A stretch of DNA of 64,000 bases. Origin: an uncultured Tenacibaculum sp. (lineage in GTDB: Bacteria; Bacteroidota; Bacteroidia; Flavobacteriales; Flavobacteriaceae). Positions within the stretch are counted from its first letter, which is position 1. Each line of letters opens with the position of its first letter. Of this stretch, positions 26,636-34,077 are shown one piece after another. Below the pieces are notes generated by a model. It saw only the letters and a list, made by a program, of their open reading frames with translations. It was not told the origin of the DNA and ran no database searches. The position numbers were made by a program, and so were the translations under genes. The stretch covers positions 434,001 to 498,000 of the forward strand of contig NZ_CANMLT010000003.1 of NCBI RefSeq assembly GCF_947498805.1, read 5' to 3'.

Positions 26636-27229
26636 TTAGAAACAGTGTAAGTTTCCTTTTGCTGTTCTAGCGGCGTTATTACCACCTGTAAAGATGTTAT
26701 CCCAGTTCAGTCTAAATACCACACCTAAAGTACCTTGTAAGTGAGAACGCATACTTTCAAACCCTTCAAAAGAGTGCTTGTAATATACCTGAGGATTAAT
26801 ACCAATAGCCTGATTTATCCAATAAATACCACCGGCACCAATATTTAAAGTAGGTGTCATTTTTCGATCTGAATCTACAATACTACCACCTGCAAATACA
26901 TAAGGAGCAAAGTTCTTAAACAACGGATTAAAATTGTAGCGAACAGAACCATCCATAGAAAAATACTTTGCAGAGTTTTTTATAAAACCAACATCAATGG
27001 TGTTAAAGGAAATCGCTCCATCAATAGAAAAACGTTCACCAACTGGCATGGTAAGGTTTAAACGTGGAACCTGAAATAAGTGTTGATCTCCAATATAAGC
27101 TCCATCATTTTTTCCAAACTTTACAATACCTATCCCCGCTCCTATTTGCCAGGAACTATTGAGGTTTTGAGAAATAACGCTTGTAGTAATTGAAAAAATA
27201 AGGGCTAAAAAGAAAGCTTTTTTCATCAT
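26636..27229 (-). CDS. Outer-membrane beta-barrel protein (OmpA-N/OmpW-like size)
   Basis: A 197-residue protein with a signal peptide (AFFLALIFSITTSVISQ) and eight or so amphipathic strands (SWQIGAGIGIVKFG, FSIDGAISFNTIDVGF, APYVFAGGSIVDSD, HLQGTLGVVFRLNWDNIF). This resembles a small eight-stranded barrel. There is no C-terminal OmpA peptidoglycan-binding domain; the end is a short Asn/Ala/Lys tail finishing CF. The role is unknown. The 12-mer TTTATAGTAGTA lies just upstream of the start. Confidence 0.7.
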   Translation of the reverse strand: MMKKAFFLALIFSITTSVISQNLNSSWQIGAGIGIVKFGKNDGAYIGDQHLFQVPRLNLTMPVGERFSIDGAISFNTIDVGFIKNSAKYFSMDGSVRYNFNPLFKNFAPYVFAGGSIVDSDRKMTPTLNIGAGGIYWINQAIGINPQVYYKHSFEGFESMRSHLQGTLGVVFRLNWDNIFTGGNNAARTAKGNLHCF

Positions 27230-27240
27230 CTGTAATAGTT

Positions 27241-27252
27241 TTTATAGTAGTA
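27241..27252. repeat. Copy of the 12-mer TTTATAGTAGTA
   Basis: The same 12 bases also occur at 12721-12732 and 32831-32842, each time in intergenic DNA near a gene start. Confidence 0.4.
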
Positions 27253-27285
27253 TAACAAGTTTACAGCAAATTTAGTATGTTTTAG

Positions 27286-27720
27286 TTATACTGCATTTAC
27301 TTTTTTTATCGCAGATGTAAAATCCTCTAAATCATTGTCGTTCATGACTAAGTGAATGGCTTCATCACAAACTTTTTCAACATTGTCTAAAGGAAATTGT
27401 AGAGCTACAGCAATTTTGCGCATTAAACTAACTTGGTCTTTATCAATGTTATCATCTGCAAAAATCATTTTAGTTAATCGGTATAAACGTTCAATACGTT
27501 CATCATAGCTAACAGGAGCATTAACCGGAAATTTTTCTGGAGATTTTAATATCTCTTGATACTCATGTTCATTAATATGTAATTTTTTAGCAGCAAGATC
27601 TAAAAGTTTTTGTTCACCTTCAGTAATTACATTATCTGTTTTTGCAATTTTAACGATGCTTGCAAAATGACCAATTTCTTGTTTGTGTTTTCCGCTTGAA
27701 TATAAATCTGAGATTGACAT
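27286..27720 (-). CDS. TerB-like helical protein
   Basis: A 144-residue all-helical protein resembling the TerB/tellurite resistance fold: KIAKTDNVITEGEQKLLDLAAKKLHI, then KMIFADDNIDKDQVSLMRKIAVAL, two acidic loops of the kind that bind metal in TerB. Many TerB-like proteins have no link to tellurite, and no other ter genes are present here, so resistance should not be assumed. Single gene. Confidence 0.75.
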   Translation of the reverse strand: MSISDLYSSGKHKQEIGHFASIVKIAKTDNVITEGEQKLLDLAAKKLHINEHEYQEILKSPEKFPVNAPVSYDERIERLYRLTKMIFADDNIDKDQVSLMRKIAVALQFPLDNVEKVCDEAIHLVMNDNDLEDFTSAIKKVNAV

Positions 27721-28135
27721 GATATTTTATATTTTAATAGTTAAAAATTCTTTATACTTTTTTAGAAGCAGGGTTGCATAAAAAGTCACGAAAAACTTTT
27801 TTACTAAAGTTAAAAAAATCACTTTGAAAATCAATATTAGTTTTTCTTATAATGATTAAGATTAAAATAAAAATACATAATAAAACTGACTTTTTTTAAG
27901 GGGGTTTTTAAGATTTTAAAAAAGTGAGTAGATAGATTCGTTGTTTTTAGTATGAAAACCTCTAAAAAAGGGATTAAAATAAGTTTTTACCCTTGTTGCA
28001 AACAAAATTAAGAAATCTAACATTTTCCGTTATTAAGAGAATTTTTCCGCATCAATTTTTGAGTAAAATTTTAAAATATGACATTCACATAAAAAATTGA
28101 AATTCTCAATTTTTAGTAGTTAAGTTTTTTTAGAA

Positions 28136-28165
28136 CGTCATTGCGAGTGAAACGAAGCAATCTGT
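28136..28165 (+). repeat. Dispersed repeat, CGTCATTGCGAG type, single copy
   Basis: Starts CGTCATTGCGAGTG and ends GAAGCAATCTGT. The same unit recurs at 28335, 28465, 33051, 37494, 37617, 37744 and 38251. Confidence 0.85.
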
Positions 28166-28193
28166 TTTTTTTAATTTTTAATTTTAGTTTTAA

Positions 28194-28324
28194 GTGTCAC
28201 TTCGAGTGAAATTATATGAAGCGTTAGCCGAACTTAATTTAGTATGGAGAAGTATATGTTTTGAGAATTGTTCTCGATACAATTTTTTTTCTTTTCAGCC
28301 AGAAAAATCACTCGAACTGACAGT
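28194..28324. repeat. About 130-bp inverted-repeat-bounded element, copy 1
   Basis: Ends are TGTCACTTCGAGTGA and TCACTCGAACTGACA (one mismatch as inverted repeats), with internal GAGAATTGTTCTCGATAC. A second copy is at 33122-33254 on the other side of the toxin genes. Confidence 0.8.
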
Positions 28325-28334
28325 AATTTTTGCT

Positions 28335-28432
28335 CGTCATTGCGAGGAGGCACAACGAAGCAATCCGTTAAAATTGTATTCTGAGTTATCAATGTACAGA
28401 TTACTTCAGTCATAAATCCCTTCGTAATGACG
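28335..28432. repeat. Head-to-head pair of CGTCATTGCGAG repeats (long hairpin)
   Basis: A forward unit at 28335-28369 faces an inverted unit at 28397-28432 ending TTCGTAATGACG, so the whole could fold as a long imperfect hairpin. Confidence 0.8.
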
Positions 28433-28464
28433 TTTGTTTTTATCTTTTTGTTAGTGTTTTTACT

Positions 28465-28494
28465 CGTCATTGCGAGTGAAACGAAGCAATCTGT
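28465..28494 (+). repeat. Dispersed repeat, CGTCATTGCGAG type
   Basis: Base-for-base the same as the copy at 28136-28165 over its 30 bases, lying 70 bases from the last toxin gene. Confidence 0.8.
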
Positions 28495-28514
28495 CTGTGG
28501 TTAGTTTTAACTAA

Positions 28515-28545
28515 AAAAGCTCTCCTTGGTAGGTAGAGCTTCTAT
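28515..28545 (-). terminator. Terminator of the toxin operon
   Basis: AAGCTCT and AGAGCTT form a 7-bp stem followed on the minus strand by T6, 20 bases past the last toxin stop codon. Confidence 0.6.
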
Positions 28546-28564
28546 TTTTTATATGTTTATAGTC

Positions 28565-29623
28565 TTATGAACCGATAGTAACACGCCTTGTTTGAATAGT
28601 AAGTTCACCCAAACCTGTTGCATGTGGAACAATGGTTTCCCATTCTAAACAAGCAGCATCAAACCATACTTGTCCTACATTGGCATCTTGTGCGTTTTGT
28701 GCGTTTTGAGTTTTAGTAATTATTTGAGAAAGTTCTGTTCCTAAAGAAGCCCATGATACTCTAAGAACTTGTAATGAACTAGCAATTAAATTCATATCAT
28801 CTAAAACAATCCCTGTTCCTAATAAAAGCGACTTTAAAGAAGCAATTTCTTTTTGGTCTTTTGATAGGTTTGCTTGATCAGATACTATTGATTTTTGGTA
28901 CTTAGAAATAGAACTTTTCATATCTGATATTTTATCTTCAGCTTCAGCAATAGAAGCAACTCCGATACCTGCTAAAATAAGAGATGCTCCAAAAGTAAAA
29001 GGAGCAAAAATTACCCCGAAAATTGTTTCAATAATTCCTTTTTTACGAGCAGCTTTGGCTTTAGCTATCGCCTCTCTATCTGTTTTAATTTGTGCTTTAA
29101 GATTGGCTATTTTTTGATTGATTTCGTTGATTTCACTTTTAATAGTTGCTTCTTGTGCTTGTATTTTACCAATGGTAGTTTCCATATTGCTATGAATTAC
29201 CTGCATTTTTTTACCAAAATCAGTTAGTTTTTGTGAATAGGCATCAATTTGAGTTTCAATATTGGTAATTGGTGCACTTAAGCTTTGCAATTGACTTACA
29301 ATTTTAGCTTTAAGTGAATCGGAATAATTTGCGTTTAATTCGGTAAAAAGCTCATCAATATTCTTTTGATTATCTAAAAATTGATTTCCAGTAGTGGTCA
29401 TCGTATTTAGAATAGCAGATTTAAAATATAAAAAACCATTATTTCTCCATTGAACAACTAGTTCCTCTGCATTTTTTAATTCGCCAGAGAGTGTTGCATA
29501 CCAAGGAGAATCAACACGTTCTATATTTGACTGTATAATACCTTGACAAGAAGAGTTTAGCATTAACATGGCATTCATGCTAGTATTTGTTTCTTCTTGA
29601 ATTTTAGATGCTTGAAAACCCAT
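28565..29623 (-). CDS. Alpha-helical pore-forming toxin subunit (third gene; MakE-position)
   Basis: A 352-residue all-helical protein without a signal peptide. Long amphipathic helices flank a hydrophobic head segment at residues 196-226 (IIETIFGVIFAPFTFGASLILAG), and the helix after it is paired with a coiled coil (about 155-190 and 230-270). This is the ClyA/HBL/NHE design, in which the hydrophobic head inserts into the membrane. It is the last of three adjacent genes of the same length and architecture, so a tripartite toxin is inferred. By position it corresponds to makE of the Vibrio cholerae mak operon. It is separated from the preceding toxin gene by a strong hairpin that may reduce its expression. 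Confidence 0.8.
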   Translation of the reverse strand: MGFQASKIQEETNTSMNAMLMLNSSCQGIIQSNIERVDSPWYATLSGELKNAEELVVQWRNNGFLYFKSAILNTMTTTGNQFLDNQKNIDELFTELNANYSDSLKAKIVSQLQSLSAPITNIETQIDAYSQKLTDFGKKMQVIHSNMETTIGKIQAQEATIKSEINEINQKIANLKAQIKTDREAIAKAKAARKKGIIETIFGVIFAPFTFGASLILAGIGVASIAEAEDKISDMKSSISKYQKSIVSDQANLSKDQKEIASLKSLLLGTGIVLDDMNLIASSLQVLRVSWASLGTELSQIITKTQNAQNAQDANVGQVWFDAACLEWETIVPHATGLGELTIQTRRVTIGS

Positions 29624-29642
29624 AATATTTTATTTTAAAAAG

Positions 29643-29679
29643 AAAAGGTTGTTTAAAATCACTTTTAAACAACCTTTTT
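29643..29679 (-). terminator. Strong hairpin between the second and third toxin genes
   Basis: AAAAGGTTGTTTAAAA and TTTTAAACAACCTTTT form a 16-bp perfect stem with a 4-base loop. It lies in the 67-base gap inside the operon and is followed by a T-rich stretch, so it could act as an attenuator or partial terminator. Confidence 0.75.
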
Positions 29680-29690
29680 GTTATGAATGA

Positions 29691-30782
29691 TTAAGCAGCT
29701 TGTGGTTCAATAGACATTTCGTGCTTAGTCGTTTCTACTTTTTGGTTAAGTAATGATTGTGCAAACTCCATTACAAGAGCCCACTCCTTCTCTGCTGCAT
29801 CTGTAAATGTTCCTGCAACAAGAGTACTTAATGAAGCTTCTCCAGCCTTTAATTTAGTAACAATTCCTTCTAATTCACCTTGGAATACTCCCCAAGAAGC
29901 ACGGAAGTCAGCTAATGCAGCAGTAGCATTTGAAATAGATGAAATACATAAGTTACTTGCTTGTGCTAATCCTTGTAGTGCTACAAGTTGTCTCTTATCT
30001 TGATCTAATTCTTTTTGATCTTTTGCTATTTGATCATATTGCTCATTAATTTTGTGTTGCATAATTCCCCAAGTAACAGCTCCACCAACTACAGCAACTG
30101 CTCCAGCTCCAGCAACAACTGCTCCAGCTCCGAAAGTAACGAAAGCTAATGCGATACCTGCGATCATAGCAAAAATTCCAACTCCTACAGCAATAGCAGC
30201 AGCAGCAATGGCTTTGTTTTCTCCATCGATCATCTTGTGTAAATTCGCAATAGCGCTATTCATTTTGTCAATATCAGCTTTTAAGTCTGCTTCTGCGGCT
30301 TGAATATTGGCAGCACCAGTAGTTAAATTATCATGAGCAGCTTGCATTTGCTCTCCCCAAGTCTTCATACTTTCACTTACCTTTTCAACATTTGATAAGA
30401 TCTCATTAAGCGCTGTTAAAAGCGTTTCAATTAATGTATTTACTTGCTTTACGTATTGATTATCTGCTCCAGTAGCATCTGGGTGTGCATTAGCAATCTC
30501 TCTAATTCTTTGAGAAAAAGCAGCATAATCGGTTCCATAATCAACAATTGAAGTAGGAATACTCTTAGTTACTTCAACCGAAATGTTATTAACCCAATCA
30601 GCAGCTACTGTTTTAGCATTTACCAAGGCTGAATTTAAAGCATCAAACCAGTCTGGTTTCGGATCTGGTGCCGTAAATGTAGTGTTTTGTACAGCTAAAC
30701 AACTTGCTGTAATAATGTGCAGGGTAGACCAACCTGCCCAGGTGTTTTGGTTAAGGTCCTTACTTTGATCAGTTTTTAACAT
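29691..30782 (-). CDS. Alpha-helical pore-forming toxin subunit (second gene; MakA-position)
   Basis: A 363-residue all-helical protein, no signal peptide. The most hydrophobic of the three: a 50-residue membrane hairpin at residues 191-241, rich in Ala, Gly and Val with a central FVTFGAG turn. Amphipathic helices precede it (DKMNSAIANLHKMIDGENKA) and follow it (MQHKINEQYDQIAKDQKELDQDKRQL). In tripartite toxins of the HBL/NHE/AHL/Mak group one component carries such a strongly hydrophobic head and starts pore assembly. The start codon lies five bases after the stop of the upstream toxin gene, implying coupled translation. Confidence 0.82.
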   Translation of the reverse strand: MLKTDQSKDLNQNTWAGWSTLHIITASCLAVQNTTFTAPDPKPDWFDALNSALVNAKTVAADWVNNISVEVTKSIPTSIVDYGTDYAAFSQRIREIANAHPDATGADNQYVKQVNTLIETLLTALNEILSNVEKVSESMKTWGEQMQAAHDNLTTGAANIQAAEADLKADIDKMNSAIANLHKMIDGENKAIAAAAIAVGVGIFAMIAGIALAFVTFGAGAVVAGAGAVAVVGGAVTWGIMQHKINEQYDQIAKDQKELDQDKRQLVALQGLAQASNLCISSISNATAALADFRASWGVFQGELEGIVTKLKAGEASLSTLVAGTFTDAAEKEWALVMEFAQSLLNQKVETTKHEMSIEPQAA

Positions 30783-30787
30783 AATAT

Positions 30788-31870
30788 CTAGTTTTTATGA
30801 GTTTCAAGTTTTTTTTGAGGATTAAGAATCACTTCTTGACCAGTTTTAATTGGCATGTTTACAATTTGGTTAGTAAATGCTAATAATGCCTCCCAATTTT
30901 TATTGGCAAGATCCATGGTTAGTATATCAAAGAAACTAGCCGGATCTGCACCTGCATTAATAGCATTAATGGCTTGCGTTATTTTATCCTTTTCATTTTT
31001 CCACATGGTTAGAAGACCGTTTCCGTGTTTTTTAAGTGATAAAAATTGAATTTCAATGCCATACAAGTATTGAATTAATGCCTTGGTGGCAGCAGCAGCT
31101 TGTGCTTCTTCACTAGCTTTTACTTGCAGTTCAGTAATTTTTTCCAAGTCTTCGTTTATTTTGTTGGTATCAGAAATGATATCATAAAATGTTTTACCAA
31201 TGGTATAAGCCAAGGTTACAATAGAAAGGTATGGAACGGCTACTTCTCCTGCTGCAGTTATAATGCTATAGGCAATTTTCACATTGGTTTGAACAAATGT
31301 TTTTCCTCCTGAAATTGCCGAAGAATCTATTTTAGATTGTAAGCTTGATATTTCATCTTGTAATTGCGTGATTGCTTCTGCAATGGCAATCATTTCAGCT
31401 TCTTCTTCTTTCAATTCTTCCCATCCAGATTCAATACTTGCATTTAACGAAGGAAAAACATTAGTAAACTTCTGTTCCATGCCAGTTAAGGCATCTAATG
31501 CAGCACTTGTTTTAGTAGCATTTGTTTGTAATTCAGATTGTAAAGATTGAAGCATTTCAACAACCTGTGCTTTTGTTAAGGTTTTTACGTTCTTTGTTAT
31601 TTCTGCACTAAAGGCAGAAAAAGTAGTTCCGTAATTCACAAAAGCGGTTAATATTTCAGGCCAATACTCAGGATATGAATTCACCCAATTGGCTCCTGCT
31701 TTTGATAGTAATCCCATTTCGGTTCTAACAGCGGGAATCCAGTCTGGTTCTTTGGCTAAAGTTCCTATTAGTGTGTCTTGTACACCAATTGAGTATCCGG
31801 TAACCCCTTTCATTTCATTAACTAAGGTGGTTAATTGGTTTTTTGTGGTATTAATATCTGGTGCAAACAT
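30788..31870 (-). CDS. Alpha-helical pore-forming toxin subunit (first gene; MakB-position)
   Basis: A 360-residue all-helical protein, no signal peptide. A moderately hydrophobic head at residues 198-228 (KIAYSIITAAGEVAVPYLSIV, then TLAYTIGKTFYDII) sits between a helix rich in Glu (EELKEEEAEMIAIAEAITQLQDEI) and a second coiled-coil helix (NKINEDLEKITELQVKASEEAQAAAA). It matches the ClyA-like fold of its two neighbours, with low sequence identity, which is usual among components of one tripartite toxin. It follows the second PixA/AidA gene after 37 bases. Without a signal peptide, export would need lysis, outer-membrane vesicles or a dedicated route. Confidence 0.8.
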   Translation of the reverse strand: MFAPDINTTKNQLTTLVNEMKGVTGYSIGVQDTLIGTLAKEPDWIPAVRTEMGLLSKAGANWVNSYPEYWPEILTAFVNYGTTFSAFSAEITKNVKTLTKAQVVEMLQSLQSELQTNATKTSAALDALTGMEQKFTNVFPSLNASIESGWEELKEEEAEMIAIAEAITQLQDEISSLQSKIDSSAISGGKTFVQTNVKIAYSIITAAGEVAVPYLSIVTLAYTIGKTFYDIISDTNKINEDLEKITELQVKASEEAQAAAATKALIQYLYGIEIQFLSLKKHGNGLLTMWKNEKDKITQAINAINAGADPASFFDILTMDLANKNWEALLAFTNQIVNMPIKTGQEVILNPQKKLETHKN

Positions 31871-31907
31871 AATGTTGGATTTAAGATTTGTTAATCAGTA
31901 GACTTTT

Positions 31908-32303
31908 TTAAACGCTTACTACTAAGTAAGGATCAAATGTCATTGCTTTTCCGTCTATTGACAGTGTTGCATTGTATTGAATTGTTTGTGCTTTTCCTTG
32001 CACTTCAACACGTCCTTCCCAATACTCTTCTCCAGTAAGTCCTTGCTTTTGAGGGTTACAGAAGTTTCCAGTAATCATTTGTCCAGAAAAGCTTACGATT
32101 TCTACATCATTTCCTGGATTAATTGCAGCTACCCGCCAGTTGATAATTTGACCGTCTTTACAAGCAGTTCTTAATTCTGCCTGTCCTTCACTGCCAGAAC
32201 CCACGTATTTGTTTGTGTCTATTAAATAAATGTTTGAAGTAAGATCGTTACTTGCCAACGCTCCTAGAGTGTCAACAACCATTAAAACATCAATTTGTTT
32301 CAT
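31908..32303 (-). CDS. PixA/AidA family protein, copy 2
   Basis: A 131-residue beta-rich cytosolic protein of the PixA/AidA (inclusion body protein) family. Recognisable family pattern: VLMVVDTLGALASNDL at the start, YLIDTNKYVGSGSEGQAEL, then INPGNDVEIVSFSGQM, CNPQKQG, and the ending LSIDGKAMTFDPYLVV. Known members are PixA of Xenorhabdus inclusion bodies and AidA of Burkholderia/Ralstonia, which is quorum-sensing regulated and linked to nematode killing (from memory). About half its residues match the upstream copy. Function as toxin partner or regulator is inferred from position directly before the toxin genes. Confidence 0.85.
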   Translation of the reverse strand: MKQIDVLMVVDTLGALASNDLTSNIYLIDTNKYVGSGSEGQAELRTACKDGQIINWRVAAINPGNDVEIVSFSGQMITGNFCNPQKQGLTGEEYWEGRVEVQGKAQTIQYNATLSIDGKAMTFDPYLVVSV

Positions 32304-32340
32304 AATAATAAGTGTTAAGTTTATATAATTTATAAGTTGG

Positions 32341-32733
32341 TTATACTACTTTGATATATGCATCAAAAGTCATTGCTTTCCCGTCAATAGAAAGGGTAAG
32401 ATTGTATTTGTATTGTCCAATTCCTCCATGAGATTGCACGTTACCTTTCCATGATTCAGCTCCTGAAATTCCTTGTTTTTGTGGATTACAGATATGACTG
32501 CTTACCATGGGGCCAGAAAAGCTTACAATATTTACTTCGTTACCAGGGTTTACGCTTGTAACACTCCAGCTTAGACCTTGTCCATCTTGACAAACAGAAA
32601 CGAGTTGAGAAGTTCCTTCGTTCCATGATCCTTCGTAGCCATTTGTGTCTACTATATAAGTGTTGTTTTTTAAGTTTCCAGATGCAATTGCACCTACGCA
32701 GTCTACTACAACTAATATGTCAATAGTTCTCAT
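32341..32733 (-). CDS. PixA/AidA family protein, copy 1
   Basis: A 130-residue paralogue of the next gene and first gene of the toxin transcript. It shares the IDILVVVDCVGAIASGNL start, YIVDTNGYEGSWNEGTSQL, VNPGNEVNIVSFSGPM, CNPQKQGISGAESWKG and the LSIDGKAMTFDAYIKVV end. The two copies are separated by 37 bases and presumably arose by tandem duplication. In the Vibrio mak operon two small genes likewise precede the three toxin genes. No separate regulator of the DNA-binding type is seen nearby. Confidence 0.85.
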   Translation of the reverse strand: MRTIDILVVVDCVGAIASGNLKNNTYIVDTNGYEGSWNEGTSQLVSVCQDGQGLSWSVTSVNPGNEVNIVSFSGPMVSSHICNPQKQGISGAESWKGNVQSHGGIGQYKYNLTLSIDGKAMTFDAYIKVV

Positions 32734-32960
32734 TTGTTGGTTGTTTAAAGTTTAAATCTCCAGAGAGACATACAAGGTTTTAGATTTCTCTAAACCGTAT
32801 TTAACTATCTAATTGGTTAATTAGTAGTTATTTATAGTAGTAGGTTTTCCAAATTTCTGAATTAAAAAGTCTGTATTTTTAAATAAACCCATAGAGCTTG
32901 AATATTTGGGTACGAGAGTAAAAAATGGAGTGTTAAAAGAAAATATGCTGTTTTCTTATT

Positions 32961-33084
32961 CGTCATTGCGTGCAATTGAAATAATCTTTCGATTGGTAGT
33001 TTTCAGTGTTTAGTTGTGAGTTATTAAGTCGTTTATTAAGTCGTTTCTACCGTCATTGCGAGGAAGTATGACGAAGCAATCTGC
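32961..33084 (+). repeat. Two CGTCATTGCG-type repeat copies, the first degenerate
   Basis: A decayed unit at 32961-32990 keeps only CGTCATTGCG and scattered matches. A better unit at 33051-33084 reads CGTCATTGCGAGGAAG, ends ACGAAGCAATCTG, and contains the TATGACG variant. Confidence 0.7.
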
Positions 33085-33121
33085 CGGTTAATAGTTTTGA
33101 ATTTTTAATTATTAGTTTTTA

Positions 33122-33254
33122 GTGGCACTTCGAGTGAAATTAGATAAAGCGTTAGCGGCATATAATTTATTATCGAGAAGTAGGTGTTTTGAGAATTGTT
33201 CTCGATACAATTTTTCTTTCCTTTTCAGTCAGAAAATCACTCGAACTGACAGTG
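33122..33254. repeat. About 130-bp inverted-repeat-bounded element, copy 2
   Basis: Near-identical in layout to 28194-28324: starts GCACTTCGAGTGAAAT, has GAGAATTGTTCTCGATACAA inside, and ends TCACTCGAACTGACAG. Same orientation as copy 1. Confidence 0.8.
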
Positions 33255-33263
33255 TTTTCTTAT

Positions 33264-33362
33264 TCATCATTGTGAGGAAGTATGACGAAGCAATCCGTTA
33301 AAATTGAGTTCTAAGTTTTCAATGCACAGATTACTTCAGTCGTAAACTCCTTCGTAATGACG
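33264..33362. repeat. Head-to-head pair of CATTGCGAG-type repeats (long hairpin)
   Basis: A forward unit from about 33264 (CATCATTGTGAGGAAG) faces an inverted unit 33327-33362 ending TTCGTAATGACG. It parallels 28335-28432 on the other side of the toxin genes. Confidence 0.75.
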
Positions 33363-33429
33363 TTTGCTTTTCTTTTTATTTCGTCTGTTTTCTAATAAAA
33401 TAAACAGATAAAGCGTATATAAAACAGAA

Positions 33430-33459
33430 CAAACTATCATAGAATCTTATGATAGTTTG
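33430..33459. terminator. 12-bp hairpin downstream of the 107-residue gene
   Basis: CAAACTATCATA and TATGATAGTTTG are exact inverted arms around GAATCT. The flanks are only weakly T-rich, so termination is a guess. Confidence 0.45.
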
Positions 33460-33523
33460 AAAATAGGTTGTTGTTATAAACAACAGTAAGCAATTAGAAT
33501 AGATTGCTAGTTTATTTCTTTTT

Positions 33524-33847
33524 TTAATTAAAAGTACATTGAATATCGATTTCACCGTTGTACGTACCTTCTAAATTTACATAAAGCTCATTCGCATTTG
33601 CTGGGATATTTGTTTCTATTTGAGCATCGCCTAATTTGTTAGCATGTACTTTAATTGTCAATTGCGAATCATGAGAATTAGACTCTAATTTGATAGGTCC
33701 ATAGATTCCTCCTCCGGCAATTTGGGGTGTAGATAGCTCTAAAGCATCTTTCGGAAAAAAATGCACCACAGCATTTACATTATCACCACCTTTTACAATG
33801 GCGTTTAAGTTGTTCCCCACTTTTACGTTTGTTGTTTTAATACTCAT
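33524..33847 (-). CDS. Small beta-rich protein of unknown function (107 aa), possible toxin-island member
   Basis: I do not recognise the family. The 107-residue product has no signal peptide or membrane helix. It is built of alternating hydrophobic residues typical of a beta-sandwich: VKVGNNLNAIVKGG, VNAVVHFF, GGGIYGPIKLES, SQLTIKVHANKL, ELYVNLEGTYNGEIDIQCTF. Two Asn-Ala-x-Val repeats (NLNAIVKGGDNVNAVVHF) suggest an internal strand duplication. It is on the same strand as the toxin operon but about 790 bases upstream, behind a block of repeats, so linkage is only positional. Confidence 0.6.
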   Translation of the reverse strand: MSIKTTNVKVGNNLNAIVKGGDNVNAVVHFFPKDALELSTPQIAGGGIYGPIKLESNSHDSQLTIKVHANKLGDAQIETNIPANANELYVNLEGTYNGEIDIQCTFN

Positions 33848-34052
33848 TTTGCAGTAGTTTAAGTAGTTAGTATTAGGTTTATTACAGGTTTTTAAATTGT
33901 AAGTGTTTGAAATTAAATTTGTTACCTGTTGTTTTACTCAAAATTCAGAAATAAAAGAGCCAATTTTAAGAAGAAAGTCATGGAGATAAGATATTGAGTC
34001 ACAGAAGTAAAAAAAATGGCGATAAAAGAAAACGACACAAAAAATAACCCCG

Positions 34053-34060
34053 TATCTTTG
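34053..34060 (+). promoter_or_regulatory. Flavobacterial -7 promoter box of mfd
   Basis: TATCTTTG matches TAnnTTTG and ends 17 bases before the TTG start codon of mfd. Confidence 0.65.
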
Positions 34061-34077
34061 CTTAAATTTTTAGTACG

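Larger units (their letters stand above)
27721..28564. other. Intergenic region with dispersed palindromic repeats
   Basis: An 844-base stretch without a credible gene. The left half (to about 28130) is plain AT-rich DNA. The right half carries four copies of dispersed repeat families described separately and the terminator of the toxin operon. Confidence 0.7.
32734..33523. other. Intergenic region: operon leader plus dispersed repeats
   Basis: A 790-base gap. 32734-32850 is the likely promoter/leader of the toxin operon: it holds a GGTTTTAGA/TCTAAACC hairpin (32776-32796), the inverted repeat CTAATT-4-AATTAG (32809-32824) and the 12-mer TTTATAGTAGTA (32831-32842). From 32961 to 33362 it is filled with repeat copies. 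I see no gene. Confidence 0.6.

Noticed and set aside
27286..27720. Tellurite resistance determinant
   Set aside because: Only a TerB-like fold is present; no terA, terC, terD or terZ neighbours, so a resistance function is not supported.
30052..30303. Open frame rich in Ala/Pro/Thr on the plus strand opposite the second toxin gene
   Set aside because: It mirrors the Ala/Gly/Val-rich hydrophobic head on the other strand and has no initiation context.
28136..33362. Insertion-sequence-type transposon carrying the toxin genes
   Set aside because: No transposase frame, terminal inverted repeat pair of IS type, or obvious target duplication is visible; the flanking repeats are small non-coding elements.
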